Positions 1 to 8,460 of a DNA stretch of 64,000 nt are shown here, piece by piece. The stretch spans positions 1 through 64,000 of the forward strand of contig NZ_RYZH01000017.1 of the NCBI RefSeq assembly GCF_003977685.1. The letters run 5' to 3'. The notes below the pieces were generated by a model that worked only from the letters and a program-made list of their open reading frames with translations, had not been told where the DNA came from and made no database searches. How positions within the stretch are numbered: the stretch's first letter is position 1; every line of letters starts with the position of its first letter. Source of the DNA: Tautonia sociabilis (lineage in GTDB: Bacteria; Planctomycetota; Planctomycetia; Isosphaerales; Isosphaeraceae). The position numbers and the translations under genes were made by a program.

Positions 1-290
1 GGGGGGCCAGTGGGGTTGGTCGCCGCCGCGGGCGGAGCGGACGGCGCACGTACATGATCGATTATATCACGGGCCAGTCAAGAAACAACATCAGAGCACG
101 CTTCGGGCGCCTCCGGGCCCGGAATCGTGACGCCGGACCGCCGCCCGCCGGGTCCGGCACGGCCCTCGCGGCGGCCATCGCCGCGATCCAGCACCGGAAG
201 CATATCGAATCGTACTTGTTTTGCAAGTCATTATTCGCTCGGATTTGTGAACGCGCCGGGGCGGCCGAGGCCCGCCCCGGCCGCCGCCGG
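1..290. other. left-edge non-coding stretch
   Basis: This is the high-GC left edge, downstream of the SCO1-like gene that reads leftward. I see no convincing gene. The part around 195-250 is AT-richer and may hold the end of the SCO1 transcript. Confidence 0.4.
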
Positions 291-1244
291 TCAGCGGTCG
301 AGCAGGCGTCGGATCTCACCGTCGAGATCCGCGGGGGTCCAGGAGTTCCCCTCCTCCAGCCGGGCGAGCGTCCCGTCCGGGGCGATGACGGCGGTGCTCA
401 GCGTGTGTCGGATGGCGGCGCCGTCGGGCCCGTAGGACAGCCCAAGCGGCCAGGAAACCTTCGCCAGTTCCTCGTGCGAGGCGACCGCGTAGGTCCACAG
501 GGGAGGGTCGGCGCCGACCCGGCGGGCGTGGCTGGCGAGCACTTCGGGAGTGTCGTGCTCGGGATCGAAGCTGACCGACAGCAGCCGCACCCGCTCGGTC
601 CGTTCCGGAGAGCGGGCGACCCGATCCGCCAGCTGGGCGAACTTGGCGTCCATCAGTGGGCAGAAGTTCGGGTCCGGGCAGCGGGTGAACACGAAGGTCA
701 GGACGACGACCTTGCCCCGCAGGTCGGACAGCCGGAGCGGTTCCCCCTGTTGCGTGGTCACCTCGAAGTCGGGGACAAGCTGGCCGGGTTCGAGCCTCGG
801 CGGCAGCCCGGGGGGTGAGACTGAGCCCGGTTCGGCCCCCGGGGGCCGGGGAGGGGCGGGGCGGGAGACGACCAGGTCGACCAGGTCGAGCGCCGTCACC
901 TCGCCGCGATCCCCATACTCGACGCGAAGCGTGCCGACCACCTCGTCATCGACAACCGTGTCCTCGAGCAGGGCCCGGTCCTCGGGGTGGAAGTCCATAA
1001 GCATCGCCGGCATGAGGCCGGGGATGTCCTCGTGGTCGATGGAGACGACTCCCGAGTCGGGGTCGACGTGGCGGACAACGCCCTCGAACGAGAAGGTGGC
1101 AACCTCCCCGGGCTCGGGTGTTTCCGGGGTCGGGGAGGCCGCCTCGGGCGGCCGGGGAGCCGTCGCGTCGCAGCCCGTCGCGAGAGGAAGGGCCGCCAGG
1201 GCGAGGCGAGTCAGCGTTCGGATCGAGCCATTCGGGGAGGGCAT
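291..1244 (-). CDS. SCO1/SenC-family lipoprotein with N-terminal CusF-like copper-binding domain
   Basis: Probable periplasmic copper chaperone for cytochrome oxidase assembly, 317 aa. A signal sequence ends in a lipobox with Cys25 (LATGC). Residues ~50-110 resemble the CusF/copper-binding domain (HEDIPGLMPAMLMDF). Residues ~150-317 form a thioredoxin-like SCO domain with the Cys pair in TRCPDPNFCP (Cys189, Cys195) and the conserved downstream His280 (AIRHT). The Cys spacing is wider than the classical CxxxC, a variant I recall from other SCO proteins. Joining two copper-binding modules in one lipoprotein suggests copper delivery. The creatininase gene lies 260 bp upstream on the same strand with no obvious functional link. 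Family assignment is secure; the copper role is inferred. Confidence 0.88.
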   Translation of the reverse strand: MPSPNGSIRTLTRLALAALPLATGCDATAPRPPEAASPTPETPEPGEVATFSFEGVVRHVDPDSGVVSIDHEDIPGLMPAMLMDFHPEDRALLEDTVVDDEVVGTLRVEYGDRGEVTALDLVDLVVSRPAPPRPPGAEPGSVSPPGLPPRLEPGQLVPDFEVTTQQGEPLRLSDLRGKVVVLTFVFTRCPDPNFCPLMDAKFAQLADRVARSPERTERVRLLSVSFDPEHDTPEVLASHARRVGADPPLWTYAVASHEELAKVSWPLGLSYGPDGAAIRHTLSTAVIAPDGTLARLEEGNSWTPADLDGEIRRLLDR

Positions 1245-1504
1245 ATCAGCTGCGGGTCGCGGGGGGGAAGGCAGTCGGGGAGGATTTCTTATGGTTATTC
1301 TATAATCTCAATGCGCGAAATCGAGATTCCACCGCCTCGATTCGTTCCGCTTCGGGGCCCCCAGACCGGCCTTGGGCGCCGGACTGGGGATGGTCGCTTG
1401 CATTACATCCTGATCATTCGTCTACGGGCCCGAGCCAGCCAGCCGGCCGACCGCCCCGGCAAGGTCTGCCGGTGATCGCGGTCGATCGGGCCCGACGGGT
1501 GAGA

Positions 1505-2272
1505 TCAGTAGGGGAAGCGATCGTCGACGGGGCTCTCGGACAGTTCGGTGAGGAACGAGGCGAGGCGGTCGACGACGATCTCGGTGACGGCCCGGCCCTT
1601 CTCGGCCGAGGCGGGGTGGGGGTTGCCAGCCCCGGAGTTCGTGGTCAGCAGGTGCCAGGGGCGGGTGATCCCGACCCAGCCGCGGTTGACCGCCTCGAAT
1701 CGTGTCTTGGCCATCGAGCCGTCGTCGGCCCGCTCCATCCGGACCAGTTGGGGAAAGTAGGCCAGTCCCATGCTCGTTTCCAGTTCCCCGGCGTGGTCGC
1801 CGGCGTCCTCGAAGAGTTCACCGAAGCGATCCTTCGCCACGTTATACCAGTCGCAGAGGAAGAGGTGAACCTTCGTCTTGCCGAATGATTCGCGCATATA
1901 CCACTTCAGGGAGTTCCCGCCGTGGCCATTGAGCAACACGCACTTGAGGATCCCGTGGGTTTCCAGCGATGAGACGAGGTCGGTCAGGACCCGGGCGACG
2001 GTGCTCGGGTTGAGGTTCATCGCCAGGGGAAAGCGCATCTGGTTGGTTTCGGTGCCGTAGGGTAGGGCGGGCAGCAGGACCACCCGGGCTCCGCGCTCGG
2101 CGGCCCGAGCGCAGGCGAGCCGGCCGATCACCTCGACCTGGATCGTATCGGTGCCGTAGGGCAGGTGCAGGTTATGCGGCTCGGTCGCGCCGAGGGGAAT
2201 CACGGCCACCTCGAAGGGGGGCATCGAGCGGACGTCGTCGTAGGTCAGCTCGGCGAGGTTCCAGCGTTCCAT
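1505..2272 (-). CDS. creatininase family amidohydrolase
   Basis: Metal-dependent amidohydrolase of the creatininase/MftE fold, about 255 aa from the chosen start. Visible family motifs are GATEPHNLHLPYGTDT near the N-terminus (the Glu/His/Asp metal ligands), LNGHGGNS in the middle, and HAGELETS with the conserved Glu. An ATG 24 codons upstream (2344) is possible, but the product family begins near MERWNLAELTYDDV, and 2272 has a GGGAG motif about 12 nt upstream. The substrate cannot be read from sequence; members include creatininase, F420-related enzymes and mycofactocin peptidase. No pathway neighbours are visible. Confidence 0.85.
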   Translation of the reverse strand: MERWNLAELTYDDVRSMPPFEVAVIPLGATEPHNLHLPYGTDTIQVEVIGRLACARAAERGARVVLLPALPYGTETNQMRFPLAMNLNPSTVARVLTDLVSSLETHGILKCVLLNGHGGNSLKWYMRESFGKTKVHLFLCDWYNVAKDRFGELFEDAGDHAGELETSMGLAYFPQLVRMERADDGSMAKTRFEAVNRGWVGITRPWHLLTTNSGAGNPHPASAEKGRAVTEIVVDRLASFLTELSESPVDDRFPY

Positions 2273-2550
2273 GGTCGTGGTGGTCTCCCAGGAGGGCGGC
2301 CCGGATGCCTCCCGTCGCATCGGCCGAACCGACCCGAAGCCCATTCTAGCGCCCGGGCCCGCGTGATGCGCGGGTTCCTCGCTCCCCCATGATGCCCGAA
2401 GCCGGGGGCCGGCGAGGCGGTCGGGCGAAGGGCGGGGCAGAGCGGCGCCCAGAGGGCATCAAGACGATCGCCGTCCCGTCTGGCCCCGCGCCACCGACGG
2501 CTGGCCTCCGGCTCCGTCATGCTCCTCCATCCTCGACGCGACGAGGCCGA

Positions 2551-4194
2551 TCAGCCGGGCAGGTCCCCGGCCTCCATCCGGGCTCGGGCGGCGGGGTCGC
2601 GCAGGTCGAGGCCAAGGCGGAGGCCGTTCTGGGCAGCGAGGAGGCTGCGGGTGGCCAGCGCGGAGGCGAAGGGGTGGGAGGGGACGACGTGCTGGGGGTC
2701 GGACAGTTGCTCGGCCAGGGCCAGCGACGACCGGGCCAGCTCGGGGGCGCCGGCGGCTTGCCAGAGCCATCCCATCCAGAAGAGCATGCGTCGATAGAGT
2801 TCCAACTGATCTCGGAGGCGATGCTCAAACAGGAAGCGATAGGCTCCGGCGTCGCGACGGGGGTCGGGCGGGGCGCCTCCCCAGCGGAGCAGCAGCTCCT
2901 CGGCCAGCTCGAAGGTGAGGTCGGAGTCGTCGATCCAGCCGGGGCAGGCGTCGAGCACGTCGTCGACCCGGGAGGCCATCTCCTCGAACGGGGGGGGATC
3001 GAGCAGCGGGGACCGTTCGGCCGGGTCGAGGGCCAGGCCGGAGAACGGGCGGGGGCCGAGGGCCGGCCCGGCGGTGCGCTCGAGCCAGAAGCGGAGGGCG
3101 GGGGTCGTGCCGGGGCCGCAGAGCAGCAGCGCGCCGGCCAGCAGGCCGAGGGCCAGCTCGGGGGCCCCCTCGACCTCGTCTCGGCCGGGATGGCCGCGCA
3201 GCTCGGCCAGCAGGGCCGCTCCGGGCTCGGGGTCGGCGATCGGGGCGATCCGGCCGACGACCGCGACCACGCCGGCCATCACGTCGCAGCCGAATGCCGA
3301 GCAGACCCGGAGGCCGGCCCCGGGATCGTCGGCCACCAGGGCGACCTGGCCTCGTCCCCGGCCGTCGAGCCCGGTGACCAGGCTCGCGACGATCCTCGGC
3401 GCCGGCCGAGCCGCCGGCAGGCCCGGGCCCGAGGGGCCCCGGTTCCCGAGCCGCCTGCTCGCCCGGGAAGAGACGTTGGGATCGGGGTGGTGGGCCGCCA
3501 GGTCGAGCCAGGCCCGCGACACCGGGTCGTCCCCGGCCGGGCCGCCCGGCTCGGCGGGGCTGGCGGCCTCCAGGGCGTCGAGGGCCGATCGGCGAAGGGC
3601 CGGGTCGTGGGCGTAGCAGAGCAGCCGGAGCAGCTCGGCGGTGCCCGGGCCGATCGGGCCGCCGGCTCCCAGCTCGGCGACGATCTCGGCGCGAACGTCG
3701 GGCTCGATCTCGGCCAGCCCTTGCAGCGGGATCCAAACGTCTTCCGGCTCCTCCTCGATCTGCTCGATCAGCCCGTCGAGGGTGGCGTCGTCGCCGTCGA
3801 GGGCCTCGATCAGCTCCTCCCGAAGTGCGAACAGCTCGGGCCGGGCCTCGATGCGGCCCGAGCCCTCCAGGACCTGGAGGGCCCGGTAGAGGAGGTCGAC
3901 CGGCAGGTCCGGCTGGTCGAGCAGGGCGTCGGCCAGGGCGTCGAAGAGGTCGGGGTCCCCCATCGCCTCGACGACTCGGACGGCGGCCAGGCCTCGGGGA
4001 CCGCCGAGGTCGGCCAGAGCGGAGCGGACGGAGGCCGAGAGGAGGTCGGGGTCGATGGAGTCCAGCGCCGGGTGATCGAGGGGCTCCCCCTCGGTGTCGG
4101 GGAGCAGGGCCGCCTCGTCGAGCAGCAGATCGGCCTCGTTGGGCCGGGAGTCGTCGCCGGGGTCGGACTCCGGGGCGATCGGGTGCCGGGGCAT
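2551..4194 (-). CDS. helical-repeat (HEAT-like) protein of unknown function
   Basis: A 547-aa acidic, leucine- and alanine-rich protein. HEAT-like segments are visible around residues 195-270 (DPALRRSALDALEA, DPNVSSRASRRLG), with more helix pairs before them. The C-terminal ~120 residues look TPR-like (ARSSLALAEQL). There is no signal peptide or catalytic motif, so a cytoplasmic scaffold is likely. A GAGGAG motif lies about 11 nt before the ATG. It diverges from the cytochrome P450 gene across 199 bp. A long open frame on the opposite strand is a compositional shadow. Existence is likely; function unknown. Confidence 0.7.
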   Translation of the reverse strand: MPRHPIAPESDPGDDSRPNEADLLLDEAALLPDTEGEPLDHPALDSIDPDLLSASVRSALADLGGPRGLAAVRVVEAMGDPDLFDALADALLDQPDLPVDLLYRALQVLEGSGRIEARPELFALREELIEALDGDDATLDGLIEQIEEEPEDVWIPLQGLAEIEPDVRAEIVAELGAGGPIGPGTAELLRLLCYAHDPALRRSALDALEAASPAEPGGPAGDDPVSRAWLDLAAHHPDPNVSSRASRRLGNRGPSGPGLPAARPAPRIVASLVTGLDGRGRGQVALVADDPGAGLRVCSAFGCDVMAGVVAVVGRIAPIADPEPGAALLAELRGHPGRDEVEGAPELALGLLAGALLLCGPGTTPALRFWLERTAGPALGPRPFSGLALDPAERSPLLDPPPFEEMASRVDDVLDACPGWIDDSDLTFELAEELLLRWGGAPPDPRRDAGAYRFLFEHRLRDQLELYRRMLFWMGWLWQAAGAPELARSSLALAEQLSDPQHVVPSHPFASALATRSLLAAQNGLRLGLDLRDPAARARMEAGDLPG

Positions 4195-4393
4195 CGGGGG
4201 CGGCTCCTCGGTCCGGGGGACGCATCGGGATCCTTCCCCGCGATCTCGGGCGTCCCGGTCGCGGGCATTCTACGCACCGGCCCCGCGGGCGGTCCATCGG
4301 GCCGGCGGCTCGACGAGGGGAGGGGTTGCCGGTAAGGTCGAGGGGCGATCATGCGAGCCGACGACGCCGACGACCTCCCCGAGGGCCCTCGCC

Positions 4394-5800
4394 ATGACCG
4401 TCGCCCCCCCGCCCTCGTTCCCGCCGCCGACCCCCGCCCGGGGAAACCGCCCCCCGGGACCGAAGGGGCACTGGCTCAAGGGGCACCTCCGGGAGTTCCG
4501 GCAGGATCGCCTGCGGTTTTTGACCGACTGCTCCCGATCCTTCGGCGACGTGGTGGCGATCCGGCTGGGGCCGAGGCGAATCTGGGCCCTGAACCACCCG
4601 GAGCTGGTCGAAGAGGTGCTCGTCCACCAGAACCGGAAGTTCACTAAGCACTTCGCCCTGAAGTCGGCCAAGCCGACACTCGGCGAGGGGCTCCTGACCA
4701 GCGAGCACGACTTTTGGCGTCGCCAGCGCCGGCTCTCGCAGCCGGCCTTCCACCGCGACCGGATCGCCGGGTACGGCGCCGTCATGGTCGAGGCCGCCGA
4801 GCGGATGCTCCGGGGCTGGGCCGACGGCCAGCGTCGCGACGCCCAGGCCGACATGATGCGGCTGACCCTGGAGATCGTCACCAAGACGCTCTTCGACGCC
4901 GAGATCGCTCGGGGAGCCGACCGGGTGGCCGACGCGATGGAGATCCTCATGGTGAACTTCACCCGGAGGGTCAACCGAATCGTTCCTCTACCCCGTTGGC
5001 TGCCGGTGCCGGAGAACGTCCGGTTCCGGAAGGCGATGGCCGTCGTCGACCGCACGATCGAGGAGATCATCGCCGGCCGACGCCGGGAGAAGGCCGACCG
5101 GGGAGACCTGCTCTCGATGCTCCTGCTGGCCACCGACTCCGAGGGGGACGGCGGGGGGATGTCCGACCGGCAGCTCCGAGACGAGGTCGTCACCCTGTTC
5201 CTGGCCGGGCACGAGACGACGGCGAACACGATGGCCTGGATCTGGCTGCTGCTGTCCCGGCATCCCGAGGTCGAGGCCCGGCTGCACGACGAGCTGGACG
5301 AGGTGCTCGACGGCGGCCGACGGCCCCCCGAGGCGGCCGACCTGCCCCGGCTGCGCTACACCGACGCGGTCGTGACCGAGGCGCTCCGCGTCCTGCCGAC
5401 GGTCTGGCTGCTGGGCCGGGAGGCGATCGAGCCGGTCGAGATCGGCGGCTACCGGGCCCCGGCGGGCACGACCATGTGGATGAGCCAGTGGGTCATCCAT
5501 CGCGACCCCCGCTGGTTCGACGCCCCGGAGTCGTTCGTCCCTGATCGCTGGCTCGACGGCCTGGCCCACCGCCTCCCCCGCTACGCCTACTTCCCGTTCG
5601 GCGGCGGGCCGAGGGTCTGCATCGGCAACCACTTCGCCCAGATGGAAGCCGTGCTCCTGCTGGCCGCCATCGCCCGTCGCTTCCGGCCCCTGGTCCCTGA
5701 AGGCGTCTCCCCCCGGCCGATCCCGACGATGACCCTCCGCCCCGAGGGGGGCCTCCCGGTCATCCTCCAGGAACGCCGGCCGGCGGCCCGAGGGACGTGA
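4394..5800 (+). CDS. cytochrome P450
   Basis: Heme-thiolate monooxygenase of 468 aa, with no membrane anchor. The I-helix oxygen-activation motif AGHETTANT is at ~271-279, the K-helix ExxR is EALR at ~329-332, and the heme loop FPFGGGPRVCIGNHFA carries the axial ligand Cys409. Length fits a soluble class I bacterial P450. The start was chosen at MTVAPPP because the proline-rich PPGPKG that opens many P450s follows at ~19-24; the frame stays open upstream but without coding character. No ferredoxin partner is adjacent, although a ferredoxin-NADP reductase-like gene lies 5 kb away. Substrate unknown. Confidence 0.93.
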   Translation: MTVAPPPSFPPPTPARGNRPPGPKGHWLKGHLREFRQDRLRFLTDCSRSFGDVVAIRLGPRRIWALNHPELVEEVLVHQNRKFTKHFALKSAKPTLGEGLLTSEHDFWRRQRRLSQPAFHRDRIAGYGAVMVEAAERMLRGWADGQRRDAQADMMRLTLEIVTKTLFDAEIARGADRVADAMEILMVNFTRRVNRIVPLPRWLPVPENVRFRKAMAVVDRTIEEIIAGRRREKADRGDLLSMLLLATDSEGDGGGMSDRQLRDEVVTLFLAGHETTANTMAWIWLLLSRHPEVEARLHDELDEVLDGGRRPPEAADLPRLRYTDAVVTEALRVLPTVWLLGREAIEPVEIGGYRAPAGTTMWMSQWVIHRDPRWFDAPESFVPDRWLDGLAHRLPRYAYFPFGGGPRVCIGNHFAQMEAVLLLAAIARRFRPLVPEGVSPRPIPTMTLRPEGGLPVILQERRPAARGT

Positions 5801-6934
5801 TCGCCAGAGCCGGTGCGCGGATCGGTGCGCTCCGGCCCGCCGGGCCGACTGGCGGGAGCGAGGGGAGAGAAAAGAACACAAAACATTTCAGAACAAGACT
5901 TTACGACAATCACTCCGGCATCGTGATGGCCCCCCTGACCGCGATTCGTTGGGTTCGTTCCGCCAGTCGTCGGCGCTCCGACCGCCTGAGCGTCGACGAC
6001 CACGCCGCCTGGTGATCCGATGGGTTCGCTCCGCCAGGAGCCGCGGCCCCCGGGCGCTTCTCCCGACCGGGCTCCGGAGCGGCCGGAGCCCCAGGCCCGG
6101 CCCCCCATCAAGCCCTCCCTCCGGAGGAGCCGAGCCCCGCCTCGCCAGCGAGCCGGAGCCCAGGCCGCCGAGCCGCCATCACCCCCCCGATGGGGAGTCG
6201 GTGCGCTCCGGTGCGCCGATCGGTGCGCTTCGGTACGCCAACCGGCCTCGCCAACAGAATCGCGAGCACAACCAACGTTAACCGTTTCAATCATTCGACT
6301 TACAACACACGCTGCGACGCGGTCCCGGGCGATCGGACGGCGTTGCTTGGGTTCGTTCCGTCACGGGCGCGCCGCGGATGGGAGGGGTTGGGAACGGTCG
6401 ATCGGAGGACGTCCGGATTGTCAACGAGCGCGGTCCGGCCGGGATCGAGCGCACGGCCTCACACCGGAGATCATCTGGAATGAATGGCCTGGGAGTGATC
6501 CGAACGGAATGACGGCGTTTCTCCCCCGGCTCTCGTAAAGCGCAACAGGCGGCAGCGGGAACAGCTTGCTGTAATCGCCACAAAGCGAGTGGCCTTCAGA
6601 TCACGGAGCGGACCTCGTCCCACCTCGCTATCATTCCTCCACGGAGAAGATCGACAACCTCTCGTCGAGCGTGCGGCGGATAACACATAATCGTGCACGT
6701 CGCGAGATCGACTCCGAGTCTGGTTAAAACCCCCGAGCGCAACGACTCGATCAAAAAGATGGCTACCAAGTGCTAGGTCGTTCGGATGGATGGAATCTCC
6801 CCTCGGACAGGGAACGAACGAAGCGAGGCGGAGTCGGGGCCCAAGGAGGGGACGATGATCTCGGAGCATTCTCCAACCGGAGGGGTCCGATTCGAGGTCG
6901 GCCGGAGGCTTCGCGATCAGCCATGGAGGCCGGC
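5801..6934. other. 1.1-kb non-coding stretch with short degenerate repeats
   Basis: I find no believable gene between the P450 gene and thyA. Two motifs recur: TGGGTTCGYTCCGYCA near 5949, 6019 and 6349, and a GGTGCGCTYCGG-type block near 5823, 6198 and 6222. Two AT-richer patches (5866-5905 and 6260-6310) interrupt the GC-rich sequence. The stretch may hold the thyA promoter and decayed repeats. No hairpin array or RNA gene was recognised. Confidence 0.45.
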
Positions 6935-7771
6935 ATGGAACAGGGGTATCTGAATTTATTACGCAAGGTCCGGCAGAATGGGGTCCGGAAGCCGACCCGC
7001 GCTTTGCTTCGATCAACCGGAGAAAAAATCGACGCCCTCAGCCTCTTCGGCGCACAGGTCCGCTACGACTTGAGTTGTGGTTTCCCCGCGATCACGACAA
7101 AGCGACTGGCTTTTGGTGCGGTCGTTCACGAACTGATCTGGTTTCTGAAGGGCTCGCCTGACATCTCCTACCTCCATGAACACGGGGTCAGAATCTGGGA
7201 CGCTTGGGCCGACGAGCAGGGGAACCTCGGGCCGGTTTACGGTAAGCAGTGGCGGTCCTGGGCCGCACCGGACGGGAGGACGATCGACCAGATCGCGGCC
7301 GTGGTGCGGGGGATCGAGCGGCTGAAGGAGGACCCGACCGACCCGGTTGGACGGCGGCTGATCGTCTCGGCGTGGAACCCGGCGGACATCGAGGCGATGG
7401 CGTTACCGCCGTGCCACACGATGTTCCAGTTCTCCCTGACCGAGGGGAGGCTGTCGTGCCAACTCTACCAGCGGTCGGGGGATCTGTTCCTCGGGGTGCC
7501 CTTCAACATCGCCAGCTACGCGCTGCTGACGCACCTGGTGGCCCATGTGACCGGGGTTCAGGTCGGCGAGTTCATCCACACGATCGGCGACGCCCACATC
7601 TACTCGAACCACCTGGAGCAGGTGGACGAACAGCTCTCCCGATCGCCCTTCCCGCCGCCCACCCTGCGGATCGATCCGGCGGTGTCGAGCCTGGATGAGG
7701 TCCGGAGGGAGCAGATCGTGCTGGAGAACTACCGGCACCATCCGACCCTCAAGGGCGAGGTGGCAGTCTGA
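6935..7771 (+). CDS. thyA: thymidylate synthase
   Basis: Folate-dependent methylation of dUMP to dTMP, using methylene-tetrahydrofolate and releasing dihydrofolate. The 278-aa product shows the nucleophile Cys160 in [11 protein letters not shown], the dUMP-binding segment [10 protein letters not shown], and [12 protein letters not shown] near the C-terminus. The start was set at [12 protein letters not shown] because GGAGG lies 5 nt upstream and this aligns with the start of the family; an ATG 12 bp earlier (6923) is possible. folA follows after 34 bp, so dihydrofolate from this enzyme can be recycled by the next gene product. Confidence 0.97.
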   Translation: MEQGYLNLLRKVRQNGVRKPTRALLRSTGEKIDALSLFGAQVRYDLSCGFPAITTKRLAFGAVVHELIWFLKGSPDISYLHEHGVRIWDAWADEQGNLGPVYGKQWRSWAAPDGRTIDQIAAVVRGIERLKEDPTDPVGRRLIVSAWNPADIEAMALPPCHTMFQFSLTEGRLSCQLYQRSGDLFLGVPFNIASYALLTHLVAHVTGVQVGEFIHTIGDAHIYSNHLEQVDEQLSRSPFPPPTLRIDPAVSSLDEVRREQIVLENYRHHPTLKGEVAV

Positions 7772-7805
7772 GCGTCGGGGCGGTCGGGGACACTGAGGTT
7801 TACCG

Positions 7806-8312
7806 ATGAGGGTGGCGCTGGTGGTGGCGACGAGCCCGGACGGGATCATCGGAAAACACGGGGAGATCCCCTGGCACCTGCCGAGGGACCTGAAGCGGTT
7901 CCGGGCGATCACGATGGGACACCCGATCGTGATGGGTCGGCGCACCCACGAATCGATCGGGAGGGCGTTGCCCGGACGGCTGAACATCGTCGTCTCGTCG
8001 CGAACCGGCTGGAAGCCCGAGGGATGCGTCGTGGCTCACTCTCCGGACGAGGCGTTGCGGATCGCGGCCGAGTCCGGCGCCGAGGAGGCGATGGTGGTCG
8101 GCGGGGAACAGCTCTACCGGTATGTCCTGCCGATCTGCGACACAATCCACCTGACCGTGGTCGAGGGCCGGTTCGACGGCGACGCGAGGTTCCCGATCGA
8201 GGCCATCCGGCCGGAGCAATGGGCGGTCGAGCGATCGGAGCAGTGGCCGAGCGACGATCGGAACCCCGATCCGCACCGTTACGAAGTGCTGCGCCGCCTC
8301 GCTCCGGGATGA
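7806..8312 (+). CDS. folA: dihydrofolate reductase
   Basis: NADPH-dependent reduction of dihydrofolate to tetrahydrofolate, 168 aa. Family signatures are GIIGKHGEIPWHLPRDLKRF (residues ~13-32, with the WxLP-D active-site segment), the cofactor motif MGRRTHESIG, and VVGGEQLY near 100-110. The length is normal for the chromosomal enzyme. It sits 34 bp downstream of thyA in the common thyA-folA arrangement, with GAGG upstream of the ATG, and is probably co-transcribed. Confidence 0.97.
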   Translation: MRVALVVATSPDGIIGKHGEIPWHLPRDLKRFRAITMGHPIVMGRRTHESIGRALPGRLNIVVSSRTGWKPEGCVVAHSPDEALRIAAESGAEEAMVVGGEQLYRYVLPICDTIHLTVVEGRFDGDARFPIEAIRPEQWAVERSEQWPSDDRNPDPHRYEVLRRLAPG

Positions 8313-8423
8313 GCAACGACGGGCTGGCCCGGAGACTGGCGGGCGATCAGAATGGGTGGAAACGCCTCCGGCCCCGGATCCGTTCTCCTCGCCCTCAGAC
8401 GCCCCGATCGATCGACCGATCGG

Positions 8424-8440
8424 TTGATTGATTGATTGAT
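8424..8440. repeat. tetranucleotide repeat (TTGA)4 upstream of helicase gene
   Basis: Four consecutive TTGA units lie inside a GATC/GATT-rich tract (about 8403-8445), roughly 20 bp before the helicase start codon. It is short, but a tetramer repeat this close to a start could alter leader spacing by slippage. Confidence 0.6.
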
Positions 8441-8460
8441 CGGCCGACCGAGCCCGCCCC

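Noticed and set aside
2389..4335. A 648-codon plus-strand frame opposite the helical-repeat protein
   Set aside because: Gly/Arg/Glu-rich composition without helices or motifs; the minus-strand frame has HEAT-like regularity and a ribosome binding site.
6471..7016. A 181-codon minus-strand frame before thyA
   Set aside because: It overlaps the thyA start on the opposite strand and has no domain or codon signal.
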